A DNA stretch of 64,000 bases from Nectonema munidae (Eukaryota > Nematomorpha > Nectonematoida > Nectonematidae). The notes under the pieces were generated by a model, which saw only the letters and a program-made list of their open reading frames with translations, made no database searches and had not been told where the DNA came from. Positions 32,901 through 39,233 of this stretch are shown here, piece by piece (positions within the stretch are counted from its first letter, which is position 1; each line of letters begins with the position of its first letter). The position numbers and the translations under genes were made by a program. The DNA lies in assembly GCA_030549495.1 (NCBI GenBank), contig JAUIRK010000474.1, forward strand, positions 62,001-126,000. Reading direction: 5' to 3'.

Positions 32901-34912
32901 ACTTTCAACTATCAGGACGTTGGAAAAAAATAATTGTGACATTTGGAATAAGACTAAACATTTTGAAAGTTGATCACAATTTTAAGAGAAGAGCAGAAAA
33001 AAGCTAAGCAAATTATAGGTGAAAAATTTTCAGGATTTGTGCCTGTTCGAGCATTTGAAAAAGTTTTCAATTACCATATAAGATTGCATATCATTCATGA
33101 AACACTAAGATATGTCAAAGAAGTTTAAAACAACGTAACTTCAGTTATAATGATGAACTTCTGAAAAAATTCGTTCTCTTTTTTATTGGATTTGATAAAT
33201 TACCTAGATTGGGTATGCAGTGGGAAAGTTCAGAAGATGTAAACTAGACACCAATCTCAAGTGAAATTTCTAGAAACGGTTTTAAAAATATTAAATCCTG
33301 TATCCACTTCGCAGATAACACTAAAATGAATAAAGAAGTTCGCTTCTAGAAAGTGAGACCTTTTTATGATCTTGTAAATTAAAGGTTGAAACAAGTTCGT
33401 TTCTTTGACACACATTATTCCATTGATGAACAAATTATAACTTATACAGCACTTCATTTCGAAAAGCAAACCATAAGAACCAAAACAGTGTTTTGAATAC
33501 AAAAATTTTGTGCTTTCTGGAAAGACAAGATATTTCCATATCATTGAAGAGAAAGTTTCATATTAGTATACAGGTTGGAAATGACACTCAAGTTGTCTAC
33601 CCACGTTCAACCGTACAAATTAATATCAAATTATTATTTATTTTTTTAACAATATTATAATTTATGTTACTTGTGACATTTGTTACGTTTTGGGGGCCCT
33701 ATTTTGGGAGTCATAGTTGTAAACAATTTGACTTTTTTTAAAAAGAAATAAAGTGAAAATTTATGGTGGAAAATATGACTCTTCTAACTCCAAAGAAGGA
33801 CATGGACCACGTGAGCTTAAATGATTTTTAATTGTCCTGATCGAACTAAACATCAATTTTACTTCAATAACTTTTCACTTCCTTCATTTTGATAAAAAGA
33901 GATGATAAAAAAATATACGAACAACAGGTACTATAAAAGAAAATAGAACGTGCAAATGCCCCTTTTCAAGATAAAAATTTTAAACTAATCAAGAAAGAAG
34001 TTTTCATGAATATTTCAGTAGTAAAGGTATAGAAATAACAATTTTAAAACTGAACTTTTTTGTTTAATTCTTTTTATTTCAAACAAATGATCCTAAAGCA
34101 CTTTACTTATAAAAACTTTTAAATGTTTTTTACGAAAGAAAAACACAAAAATCAAATGTAACAGGTGTAAAGTTTTTCTACATTTGAAAACATGTTGACA
34201 GATATATAATCAAAATAAACTTTTATTTCTAATTTTGATTTAAAAAATTTTCAAAAAAAAAAATTTAACTATTTTTAAATTTTACACAATTTAACCTAAT
34301 TTTTCTTTATTTAAATAAAATGAATTTTATTAAGTAATATATTTTAAAAAAATAGGTACATAGTTTGTTATTAAAGTTTCGATAAGTTTTACTAAAATTT
34401 ATTGTAGTTAGGGCTTAATGGGTTAAGTCATGAAATTTCTTTAAATATAAATTATAACTATTACATAAAGATAAAATTTCTTGAACAATTTTGTGTATTC
34501 TTATGTAAATGTGATAAAAAAAAATTAATAAAGATAAATTACTATTCTTTCTAAAAAATTATCAGTTGTATCTTTGAGGCACTCATCTAAAGAACTGTGA
34601 GAATTTAATATAGATGCATTACATTCTAGTCCATAAGCTTTCATAAGATCTTTAATTCTGCAAAAAGATTCTCAGAAATTATATTTAAAAATAAGACAAT
34701 AATAGAATACGTTGATAAAATCTTTTTAGATACTTTATTGACCTTTTTCGAATCCTGCTCATAACTAGATGCACAAATAAAATCGTCTGATTTTAAGACA
34801 GATGCCAAGCTATTCCCAGATTTGGATACTTCAAGTACTAAGTTTATCAAATCCTATCCAAAATAAAAAATAGAAACACAAAAATAATCTTAATATGAGC
34901 TACCTGATTCAT
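11752..34912 (-). CDS. EXOSC10: Exosome component 10 / Rrp6 3'-5' exoribonuclease, split gene (incomplete model)
   Basis: This is the nuclear exosome exonuclease that trims and degrades nuclear RNA. Placed exons, in order: 34904-34912, 34711-34853, 34543-34657, about 31555-31685, 31310-31498, 28740-28815, 25344-25454, 24242-24385, 22426-22616, 18317-18479, 17045-17255, 15380-15646, 13143-13432 and 11752-11982. Domain order is PMC2NT, DEDD-Y exonuclease, HRDC, lysine-rich tail. All catalytic motifs are present: [16 protein letters not shown] and [10 protein letters not shown]. Junction phases agree from exon 6 to exon 14 and for exons 1-3 and 4-5. Phases clash between exons 3 and 4 and between 5 and 6, so small exons are probably missing there. 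The terminal exon is not found. Placed sequence gives about 750 residues against 885 in human. Confidence 0.93.
13143..13432 (-). CDS. EXOSC10: EXOSC10 exon 13
   Basis: The exon encodes a poorly conserved C-terminal stretch that includes [18 protein letters not shown], weakly similar to human IMESFENPFRMF. The frame is set by the phase-1 exit of exon 12 (acceptor AGATAG/AC) and the phase-0 exit GAG/GTTTTA. A shifted overlapping frame on the same strand is a shadow. Confidence 0.7.
13490..13965 (+). mobile_element. LINE fragment, 3' end (RTE/BovB-like C-terminus)
   Basis: An open frame (13505-13927) encodes [20 protein letters not shown] followed by [20 protein letters not shown] and RWMTGKT, then [17 protein letters not shown]. 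This is the well-known C-terminal part of an RTE-like non-LTR polyprotein ('RPAMLYGAE.W....EMRMLRWM.G...GHVMRRD'). It is followed by [14 protein letters not shown] sequence and a purine-rich tail. It is heavily 5'-truncated and lies in EXOSC10 intron 12, only about 60 bp from exon 13. Confidence 0.85.
14220..14660. repeat. Dispersed hAT-like repeat, copy 1
   Basis: It shares several blocks in the same order with 19441-19785: a 'TGATAA' site, TTTTTAAGAAG, AAAACKTGYGTTTGCTTAGAAT, and a terminal CATCCGATACATCTCT. The end TAGAGATGTATCGGATGTG (read on the minus strand) resembles the TAGGGATGTA ends of the hAT element at 43.15 kb. It is non-coding and lies in EXOSC10 intron 12. Confidence 0.45.
15040..15115. 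repeat. Fragment of an hAT-like terminal repeat
   Basis: The string GGTGGTTCAAACCGGTGTGCCGCGGCACA is typical of the outer part of hAT elements of the 'CAGTGGTTCTCAAAC...GCGGCACC' type, as also seen at 27.55 kb. I found no matching second end nearby. Confidence 0.4.
15380..15646 (-). CDS. EXOSC10: EXOSC10 exon 12
   Basis: The exon encodes [20 protein letters not shown], matching human IIACCNPVPPLVRQQINEMH, then a serine-rich linker and a YCPHDNS motif matching human FGPHDCS. Entry phase 1, exit phase 1. Confidence 0.93.
15930..16585. repeat. Intronic patch with AAATTGCGGG repeats
   Basis: The string AAATTGCGG occurs at about 15970, 16528 and 16557, in an otherwise AT-rich EXOSC10 intron. Around 15935-16070 the GC content is higher than the surroundings. 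The plus-strand open frame over it has no recognisable domain. It is probably an old transposon fragment of unknown type. Confidence 0.3.
17045..17255 (-). CDS. EXOSC10: EXOSC10 exon 11, HRDC domain
   Basis: The exon encodes [20 protein letters not shown] and, in the HRDC core, [20 protein letters not shown], nearly identical to human. It ends in phase 1 in PRDPLG, before GTCAGT. The open frame continues past the donor but loses similarity. Confidence 0.95.
17723..17865 (+). mobile_element. tRNA-derived SINE, full-length reference copy
   Basis: It starts GGGGGCGTGAGTAAGGTTGG and contains an A-box-like stretch (GGTTGGTTAGGTACTGG) and a clean B box (GGTTCGATCCC). A conserved tail follows: CATAGTTCGATACAAGCGGC, then TTGTGCCTTCTCGATGAAAA. 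The tRNA-like head and the tail recur in copies at 43.1/44.4, 31.7, 56.8 and 59.8 kb. It lies in EXOSC10 intron 10 in the opposite sense to the gene. Confidence 0.8.
18317..18479 (-). CDS. EXOSC10: EXOSC10 exon 10, exonuclease motif III
   Basis: The exon encodes [20 protein letters not shown] through [15 protein letters not shown] holds the Tyr and Asp of motif III (Y-x3-D), completing a full DEDD-Y active site. The exon runs past an internal GTCTTT because [11 protein letters not shown] aligns with the human VVWQRSRDICLKK. Confidence 0.95.
18600..18735. repeat. Dispersed GAGTCGG-type repeat, copy 1
   Basis: It shares AGTCGGAATAGG/GAGTCTGAGTCCG strings and the block GCATACGGAGTAGCCCTTGC with the copies at 44715-44815 and 49055-49265 (GCGTATGGAGTGGCCCTTCT). 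Class unknown, non-coding. Confidence 0.45.
19441..19785. repeat. Dispersed hAT-like repeat, copy 2
   Basis: It runs from TAGTGATGTATGGAATATCC to GGATATACCTCTA, so the ends are inverted TAG(T/A)G(A)-type termini with an ATCCG motif just inside. The interior matches the copy at 14.2-14.66 kb. It is non-coding and lies in EXOSC10 intron 9. Confidence 0.45.
20855..21438 (+). pseudogene. hAT transposase remnant (C-terminal end)
   Basis: The open block 21121-21438 ends in [20 protein letters not shown] followed by [12 protein letters not shown], the hAT dimerisation motif ('[21 protein letters not shown].nFE.LmFLk'). Upstream at 20860-20915 a short peptide ([16 protein letters not shown]) fits an earlier hAT segment but in a broken context. 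Most of the catalytic domain is missing. It lies in EXOSC10 intron 9 in antisense. Confidence 0.75.
22426..22616 (-). CDS. EXOSC10: EXOSC10 exon 9, exonuclease motif II
   Basis: The exon encodes [20 protein letters not shown] through [11 protein letters not shown]. The Asp in [10 protein letters not shown] is the motif II metal ligand. The wording FDIIWLQRD is closer to yeast Rrp6 than to human. The exon ends in phase 2 inside the Arg codon. Confidence 0.95.
22832..22951. mobile_element. piggyBac-type MITE, family B, with TTAA on both sides
   Basis: This 120-bp copy has ends CCCGTTATCGACC and CAACCGG, with TTAA at 22828-22831 and 22952-22955. It matches the copy at 8059-8177 through most of its length (GACGATATCCAATGTAAAGC, AGAAGATTTGTATTAAA). 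It lies in EXOSC10 intron 8. Confidence 0.85.
23391..23554. mobile_element. hAT MITE with perfect 8-bp target duplication
   Basis: This 164-bp element has perfect 13-bp inverted ends CAGTGGCGTAGCC and GGCTACGCCACTG. They are flanked on both sides by GTGTGTTA (23383-23390 and 23555-23562), the 8-bp duplication expected for hAT. Inside are a duplicated GGGCATGCAAGGAATTTAGG and long G and C runs. It is the best preserved MITE in the window and therefore probably young. It lies in EXOSC10 intron 8. Confidence 0.93.
24242..24385 (-). CDS. EXOSC10: EXOSC10 exon 8
   Basis: The exon encodes [20 protein letters not shown] and on to [12 protein letters not shown]. It is the best conserved part of the protein (human [20 protein letters not shown]). 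Phase 0 at both ends. Confidence 0.95.
24524..24657. mobile_element. Palindromic MITE, class uncertain
   Basis: Nearly the whole 134 bp is an inverted repeat. It starts CCTGGTCAAAACGGCC and ends GGCCTTTTTGATCAGG, with internal repeats of AAAACCGCCAAAA and TTTTGGTTTTGGCCG. Flanks AAACGTG and AACCGTC could be a decayed target duplication. It is about 140 bp upstream of EXOSC10 exon 8 on the transcribed strand. Confidence 0.65.
25344..25454 (-). CDS. EXOSC10: EXOSC10 exon 7, exonuclease motif I
   Basis: The exon encodes [20 protein letters not shown] through [10 protein letters not shown]. The DLE is the Asp-Glu pair of exonuclease motif I, two metal-binding acidic residues of the DEDD family. 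Phase 0 at both ends, acceptor TTCTAAG, donor GAG/GTTTTT. Confidence 0.9.
25870..26830 (+). pseudogene. piggyBac transposase remnant
   Basis: An acidic N-terminal-like piece ([17 protein letters not shown]) is followed, around 26440-26690, by [29 protein letters not shown] and [17 protein letters not shown]. These fit the piggyBac segments 'LRPVIDHLN', 'sIDE.MV.Y.GRHS' and 'GY.Y...VYQGK'. The pieces are in different frames with several stops and gaps. It lies in EXOSC10 intron 6, antisense to the gene. Confidence 0.75.
27130..27535. other. Patch of more balanced base composition, unidentified
   Basis: This block (for example GGAGATCCCACCCAGTGGAG and GCGGGAGAGAGGGGGCTAGT) is visibly richer in G and C than its surroundings. 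Open frames on both strands (27024-27236 minus, 27250-27591 plus) show no family resemblance. It ends just where the hAT element at 27550 begins. It could be a fragment of a repeat not otherwise in this window. Confidence 0.3.
27550..28457. mobile_element. hAT element, internally deleted, with target duplication
   Basis: The left end (CACTGGTTTCCAAAC) and the right end read in reverse (CAGTGCTTTCCAGAC) match at 12 of 15 positions. Both continue into a GCGGTACC/GCGGCACA-type string, a known hAT signature. Flanks GGTTGGAA (27542-27549) and GGTTAGTA (28458-28465) match at 6 of 8. The 908-bp interior is AT-rich without a transposase. It lies about 280 bp from EXOSC10 exon 6. Confidence 0.75.
28740..28815 (-). 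CDS. EXOSC10: EXOSC10 exon 6
   Basis: A 76-nt exon between TTTGTTTCAG and GTATGC encodes [20 protein letters not shown] and then CKNPQ. It corresponds to human FAHPYQYELNHFTPADAVLQ, the segment just before the exonuclease fold. Confidence 0.85.
28820..31215. other. EXOSC10 intron 5 region
   Basis: This region should hold a short EXOSC10 exon, because the phases of exons 5 and 6 do not match, but I could not place it with confidence. A minus-strand run at about 29985-30085 has a TTTTTCAG acceptor and an open frame but no similarity. The rest is AT-rich. Confidence 0.35.
30425..30512. repeat. Palindromic retroelement-like signature
   Basis: The minus strand reads CTGATGATGCTTCAATAGCC then GAAACCGGTCTTTCAC. 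The 'CTGATGATG ... CGAAAC(CGG)' arrangement is common near the ends of Penelope-like and some other invertebrate retroelements. No coding part is visible nearby. A weaker version lies at 2270-2320. Confidence 0.4.
31310..31498 (-). CDS. EXOSC10: EXOSC10 exon 5
   Basis: The exon encodes [20 protein letters not shown] followed by [12 protein letters not shown], very close to human LLHAKNIIRPQLKFREKIDN. It follows a 56-nt intron in phase 0. Two donors are possible (31315/31314 or 31309/31308), both phase 0. Neither joins exon 6 in phase, so an intervening small exon is likely. Confidence 0.88.
31555..31685 (-). CDS. EXOSC10: EXOSC10 exon 4 (5' edge uncertain)
   Basis: The exon encodes [19 protein letters not shown] ... 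[17 protein letters not shown], matching human ... VPKTVVSSWNRKA. The 3' donor (TCG/GTAATA) is clear. No acceptor near 31683-31712 joins exon 3 in phase, so the left part may begin a little upstream (VFIDL) or follow an unplaced small exon. Confidence 0.75.
31716..31795 (-). mobile_element. SINE, 3' tail only
   Basis: Read on the minus strand it begins TTCATAGTTCTATACAAGCC and continues TTGTGCCTTTTCGATGAAAA, matching the tail of the SINE at 17.7 kb. It ends in a run of TTACC/TTACCTTA repeats. The tRNA-like head is absent. It lies just upstream of EXOSC10 exon 4. Confidence 0.7.
32534..32950 (+). pseudogene. Unidentified broken reading frame ahead of a piggyBac remnant
   Basis: Two adjacent frames look coding: [20 protein letters not shown] then [13 protein letters not shown] in one, and [20 protein letters not shown] then [17 protein letters not shown] in the next. 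They give the impression of one small domain (a beta-rich 'Y.IW..GD.SVI' segment and a lysine/glutamate-rich helix) read across a frameshift. I do not recognise it. It precedes the piggyBac remnant at 33.15 kb on the same strand and could be an accessory or N-terminal part of the same element. Confidence 0.4.
33150..33580 (+). pseudogene. piggyBac transposase remnant
   Basis: Readable pieces are [20 protein letters not shown], then [21 protein letters not shown] and [17 protein letters not shown]. They match the family's 'mSRnRFkeIkrylHfaDN...d...KvRPl.D..N......ysiDE.MipytGr.s' region, including the IDE catalytic Asp. Several stops break the frame. A shadow frame on the other strand covers the same span. 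EXOSC10 intron 3 contains it in antisense. Confidence 0.8.
34543..34657 (-). CDS. EXOSC10: EXOSC10 exon 3
   Basis: The exon encodes [10 protein letters not shown] ... [16 protein letters not shown], matching the human MSRVMQYHGC ... LVDANDVILERV segment of the PMC2NT domain, which binds the partner C1D/Rrp47. The intron before it is 53 nt. It ends in phase 0 before GTAATT. Confidence 0.85.
34711..34853 (-). CDS. EXOSC10: EXOSC10 exon 2
   Basis: The exon encodes [20 protein letters not shown] and on to [11 protein letters not shown], aligned to the human stretch that begins SFVKFALGSVVAVTKASGGL. It lies between a TGGATAG acceptor and a GTATTC donor and ends in phase 2. Confidence 0.75.
34904..34912 (-). 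CDS. EXOSC10: EXOSC10 exon 1 (start codon, MNQ)
   Basis: ATGAATCAG is followed directly by the donor GTAGCT. Splicing across a 50-nt intron gives [20 protein letters not shown], which fits the N-terminus of the PMC2NT region. This start is chosen because exon 2 opens right after an acceptor in the correct frame and has no internal early ATG. An upstream untranslated exon is possible. Confidence 0.65.
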
Positions 34913-34913
34913 T

Positions 34914-36135
34914 TCAGGGGTTATATAGGAAAAACTATATTTATAAAAAACGGTTTGCCATTTTTTAAACTTAGCTTGAGAGAGCAGGGAAAATTATTTT
35001 TCCTTTATATTTGTTAGGCCTGTTCATTTAAACATCATCAAGATAATTTCCTCTTTATAATAAGAAAGATTTAATTCTAGTAATTATAATTTAAATTTTT
35101 TAAAAACTTTTCACATATAAAAATTAAATCGTTTTCTAACGCATCTTTAATTGTATTTATCTCGCTTTAACTTTTTAATTGCATGAATTCATGTTTCTAA
35201 GAAATTTTGATTTCTATTAAATAAAATTAAAACGAAGATCATGTGCAACATGCTAAAAGCGCAAACTATATAAGAGCACCACAACTATATTAGATCCGTC
35301 TCCTAATCCACCACTACTTCTTAATGTAAATTGACAGGTACTGGATCACCACATTAATAACTCTTTTAGCACCATACTCTTTTAGTTTTTAGAATTTATT
35401 AGTATTTAATAATTTTCATAGATATTAAATTGGGGTTTTTCCAAATTTTTTAACTTGAAAATTTTTTAGTCTTTTAATTTTACCATCTGGAATTCTATTA
35501 GCGCCTTTGTTATTTTCTTAATCCCTTTATTTCAGTATTGCTACATCATTTTGATCATTGCTAAAGTATGTGTGCACGGAGCATCTTATTACTTTCTCAC
35601 ACTTCTAGACGAAAAGAAAACATATAATATATTTGCCAAGCCATAACGGGTGACATAACGTCTTCACATTCATTGCTCTTCAATATGTAATATTTTCTCG
35701 CCACTGTTTACATTAATCAATTTGTCTATTTACATCATTATTAATTGACAAGACAACGCATTCTTTTCTCTTTACACAGACTGTTGTTGCTCAACCACTT
35801 TATTTCTTTTTGAAAATCCACATTCAACAACTTCACTTTTTCTAAAATGAATAGTATAATTTATTATTGAGAACTTATTAGTTAGAAGAGTTTGTTAAAG
35901 AGGTGAGAGACTAAAAAAATGTCAAAAAAAAGTATACACTTTTTTAAAGTTTATCTTTTTCTCTTTAAGTTTGCTATTTTTATTTTCCATTAATCTTTTT
36001 TGATTAAAATTGTTAATGTTTCTTTCAAATTTGTATTTTTATCATATTGCGCTAGTCGCAGTAAGCTTTACTTTTTAGTGAAAAAAGAACTTCACAGTCA
36101 GTCTCTGATCATTTTTATGATGTCAAAATAAAAGA
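34914..36135. other. Upstream flank of EXOSC10 and end of LINE copy A
   Basis: This should hold the EXOSC10 promoter. I see no TATA box that stands out from the AT-rich background. At 35260-35395 the pattern TATAAGAGCACCACAACTAT resembles the TATAAGACCGCCACTTCTTT subterminal strings of the Tigger element at 4.55 kb, so a decayed Tigger end may lie here. Confidence 0.4.
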
Positions 36136-36137
36136 TA

Positions 36138-38830
36138 AAGAGAATTGAGATGTTGGTAGAAATAGGGAGGAGTTACGAAGTTTATTTAAAAATAGAAAAA
36201 AGAGACAGATTATTATGTCAAAGGGTTTTCAACGGTGGTGAAAGTTGTTTCAATGGTGTCAATGAAGTTTGCGAGAAATTTTACTAATGTTGGGTGAAAC
36301 AGAAGATCTGAGAGTGCTGTTGAAGATCTAGGCAAAGAAAGGCAGCCACCTAGAAAATATTGGAGATGATAAGAGATAATTTGACATTTGAAGATGAGAG
36401 AGTATGGCGTTTCTTTTGCGTCGAATCCGAAAAGACAGTACGGATTTTCGCTAAATTTAATTCGGAAGAGATATGCATTGCATGGGCAGTGGCCAGATAG
36501 CTGACGAATAGTTGAACGCGGCGGTGTAAATTTTTTTGTTTTTGGAAGTTGTGTCTATTGTGCTGATGTGTGATAAAGAGGTCATTAGTGCATTATGAGA
36601 TGAAGATATGGACATCTGCCATTCTTCTAGAGAGGTAATTGAATGTACGTTAGAAAGGTTTTGAGAGGTAGGAAGTTGATAAGAGGGAAGTTAGGTGTAA
36701 GTTTGAAGTTAAGTAGTCTACGAGGGAGTTTTCTGGTATGTTTAGGTGAGTAGAGCACCCGCATAGGTGTATGTGGAAATGTTTTGTAAGATTGATTAGG
36801 GAGGAGGCGAGTTGAAAGGGGGAAGGGAGGAGGGGATGTTGTGTGATAGAGAGAAATCGTGGATTATGTTTTGTTCATCGGGAAAAAATGGATGTTAGTA
36901 AAGTGGAGAAAAAGGTAGTTAATGTTGTCTATAATCGTAGTGCCAGTGTGTAATAAGCTGATAATTTCGCATTCGGAGATTGAAAGTAGAGGATTTAATG
37001 GAGAACAATGGTGGTGAAAGGGGCGAGTGGAAGAGCCTTTGAAATAGGCGTTAGAAAAGGAAGTACTGAGGGATTTTTTGAGGCGTCTGTGAAGATACGT
37101 AGGGAGGTTGTTGAAGAGTTAAAGCGACAGTATGAAATCGGTTGTTTTCAAAAAAATTTTTTAGCATATAGAGATTTTGTGCAGATGGGTGAGTTAAAAT
37201 AGATGGATGTATTAGAGAGATGAAATAGATAGTTAGCAATAGTTGGTCCAAATTTTGCTAATAAAGTAGAGTACAAAGAATAGGGTTGAGTAGTTTTGTG
37301 GTGTGTGATCGGAAGAAACAGGGGAAGTAAGTTGTTTTAGGTCAAGATGAAACGCTTAATAATAGTTTTTTTGAGTTGAAGTTCTAATGGTAGGGTGTTT
37401 GTTAGAATTACTAAGCATTGTGTAGAAGTAGTACGATTAAGGAAATGCCCCAGGAAAGAATTCTATATTGAATTACTAGGAGGATTAAGGATGAGTATAT
37501 GTATTTTGTGTCTTTAAGACTGAGCCCTAGTTATAATAAATAGTGCTTTTAATTGAAAAAAGTGTGACGGAGAGTTTTTGGTTTAATTTTTAAACTGAAT
37601 TGAAAATTTTATATTGGTCTGGGGATTAAGTCCTAGATATTTGATAGCCTTTGAGGCATGTATAGAAGTAGTGGTATTTAAATGAAAGGGTAAATGTTCG
37701 TTGGGTTTGCGTGTGAAGTGAATGAGGCCGGTTTTGCAGGAGTTAAAATATCTTATGTGTGTTTGCCCTTTCTTGTAACTTTAGCAGAAATGAAGAGGAT
37801 TTTGTAAGGTTTTTTGTTGAGAGTTGCTGGTGAATGTGAATAATATGTCATCTGAAAAGCATTGAGAGAAATCTGTGTCGATGTAGATGAGATCGAGAAG
37901 CGGGTCTATAAGAACTAGTCAGAGGATATCGGATAGACATCCTCCTTGGTGAGTCGAGAGTGTTGGCTTATGGATGCCAAGGGAAGCGCGATCTCGTAAA
38001 ATGAGACAGAGGTTTGAAATTTATTACCCTATACTTTGATAATGTAAGGAGGAAATAATTTGTGAGCGAGGTTTATGATGATGTCAGAATGAAGGCTGAG
38101 TTAAAAGCATTATCTAGATATAGGAAAATCGTAGGAGAAGTTTTCTGAGTAGAAAGTGAAGAGTGGTTAGACGAGTTAGTGCTTTTTCCGTATTTTTGTT
38201 AGGAAGATATGCAAATTGCGTGTGATGAATAAGGTTATGGGATAGGATGTAGTGGACTAGACGATTGCGAATGATTTTTTCGAAAAGTTTGCCTAGGATG
38301 GATAGTAGGATGATTGGTCGCCAATTTTGAATGAAGCTTGAATCTTTATTGGGTTTAGGAATGAGTATGTGCTTACCGATTAAACGTTGGGGAAAAATGA
38401 GTAAGTAAAGCATGCATTGAAAATATGGAGTTGATGTTTATTTAGAATGTGTATTAATTTCTTAATGTATTTGGGTGAGATAGGATCGAAGTTAGATGAG
38501 GTATTTGTTCTGAGAAAATTTACTGCTGTATTTAATTGGTGTAGAGTGATTGAAGGAAAAGTAGGGTTTTGGATGGAGTGAAGGATATTTTTAGAGTGTT
38601 CTCGGATCGTGTAGTGGAAGGGGAGGTCAGAAGATGTCGAGTCGGGGGGAAAGATTGTTGATAGAAATGGAGGGTTGTAGTGTAACCTATGATAGGATGA
38701 GCAGAGAAGTTTTGCTTCGAAGAGGATAGACGGTTTTTTGTTTTTAGTTAGTCTATTGATGATGTTCCATGGATTGTTTGAGTGCTGGCTGGTGAATTTT
38801 ACCCATTTTAACTGGGCATATAAAAAGAGC
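36138..38830 (-). mobile_element. Jockey/I-like LINE, 5'-truncated copy A
   Basis: About 2.7 kb on the minus strand with a purine/GT-rich plus strand that stands out by eye. The reverse transcriptase part (38114-38413) reads HILIPKPNKDSSFIQNWRPI then ILLSILGKLFEKIIRNRLVH, motifs 0-2 of the RT. Further downstream a decayed FSDD box replaces YADD. Near the 3' end, GHCPCNAYLFRIKFSENPYC fits the C-terminal 'GHGpF..YL.rF...dsPyC' segment. A linker with NPWNIINRLTKNKKPSI precedes the RT. Many stops break it. Copy B at 63.28 kb matches its 3' end closely. The endonuclease part is absent. Confidence 0.88.
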
Positions 38831-39062
38831 GCTTGGTATACTTAAAGGTTTTTGTCTTACCATTGTTTAATATTAAGGAAAAATATAATTTTTTAAAATT
38901 TTACAGAATAATTAAAAAAGATTACATAATTATTATCATATTTTTTATATTATATTTCAATTTTTTAAATTTATTATCTCTTTTCTACCTTAACATGTCT
39001 ATGGAGGCAGTTTCAATATTCTTTCCTAAAATCATTCCCTTTTAGCCAAATTTAATTTAATA

Positions 39063-39233
39063 ATGTCTGAATTGCTTCTTGATTATAACATCAGGCTATT
39101 TGTTTTTTTGCCTATTGTGATAATAACATTTCTTGTAAATATTATTATGCATTACGTTGCTATTTTAATGAAAAGTCATAAACAACTAGATCTTTCTCAG
39201 GTTAGAGATTCTGAAGCACTTCTTCGTTGTAAA
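39063..39233 (+). CDS. EMC3: EMC3 exon 1
   Basis: The exon encodes [20 protein letters not shown] and on to [12 protein letters not shown], aligned with human [20 protein letters not shown]. The ATG is the family start. It ends phase 0 at AAA/GTAAAT. Confidence 0.96.

Noticed and set aside
38833-39045. Open frame just upstream of EMC3
   Set aside because: Low-complexity Ile/Phe/Leu sequence without family. It ends before the EMC3 start and is best read as the promoter and leader region.
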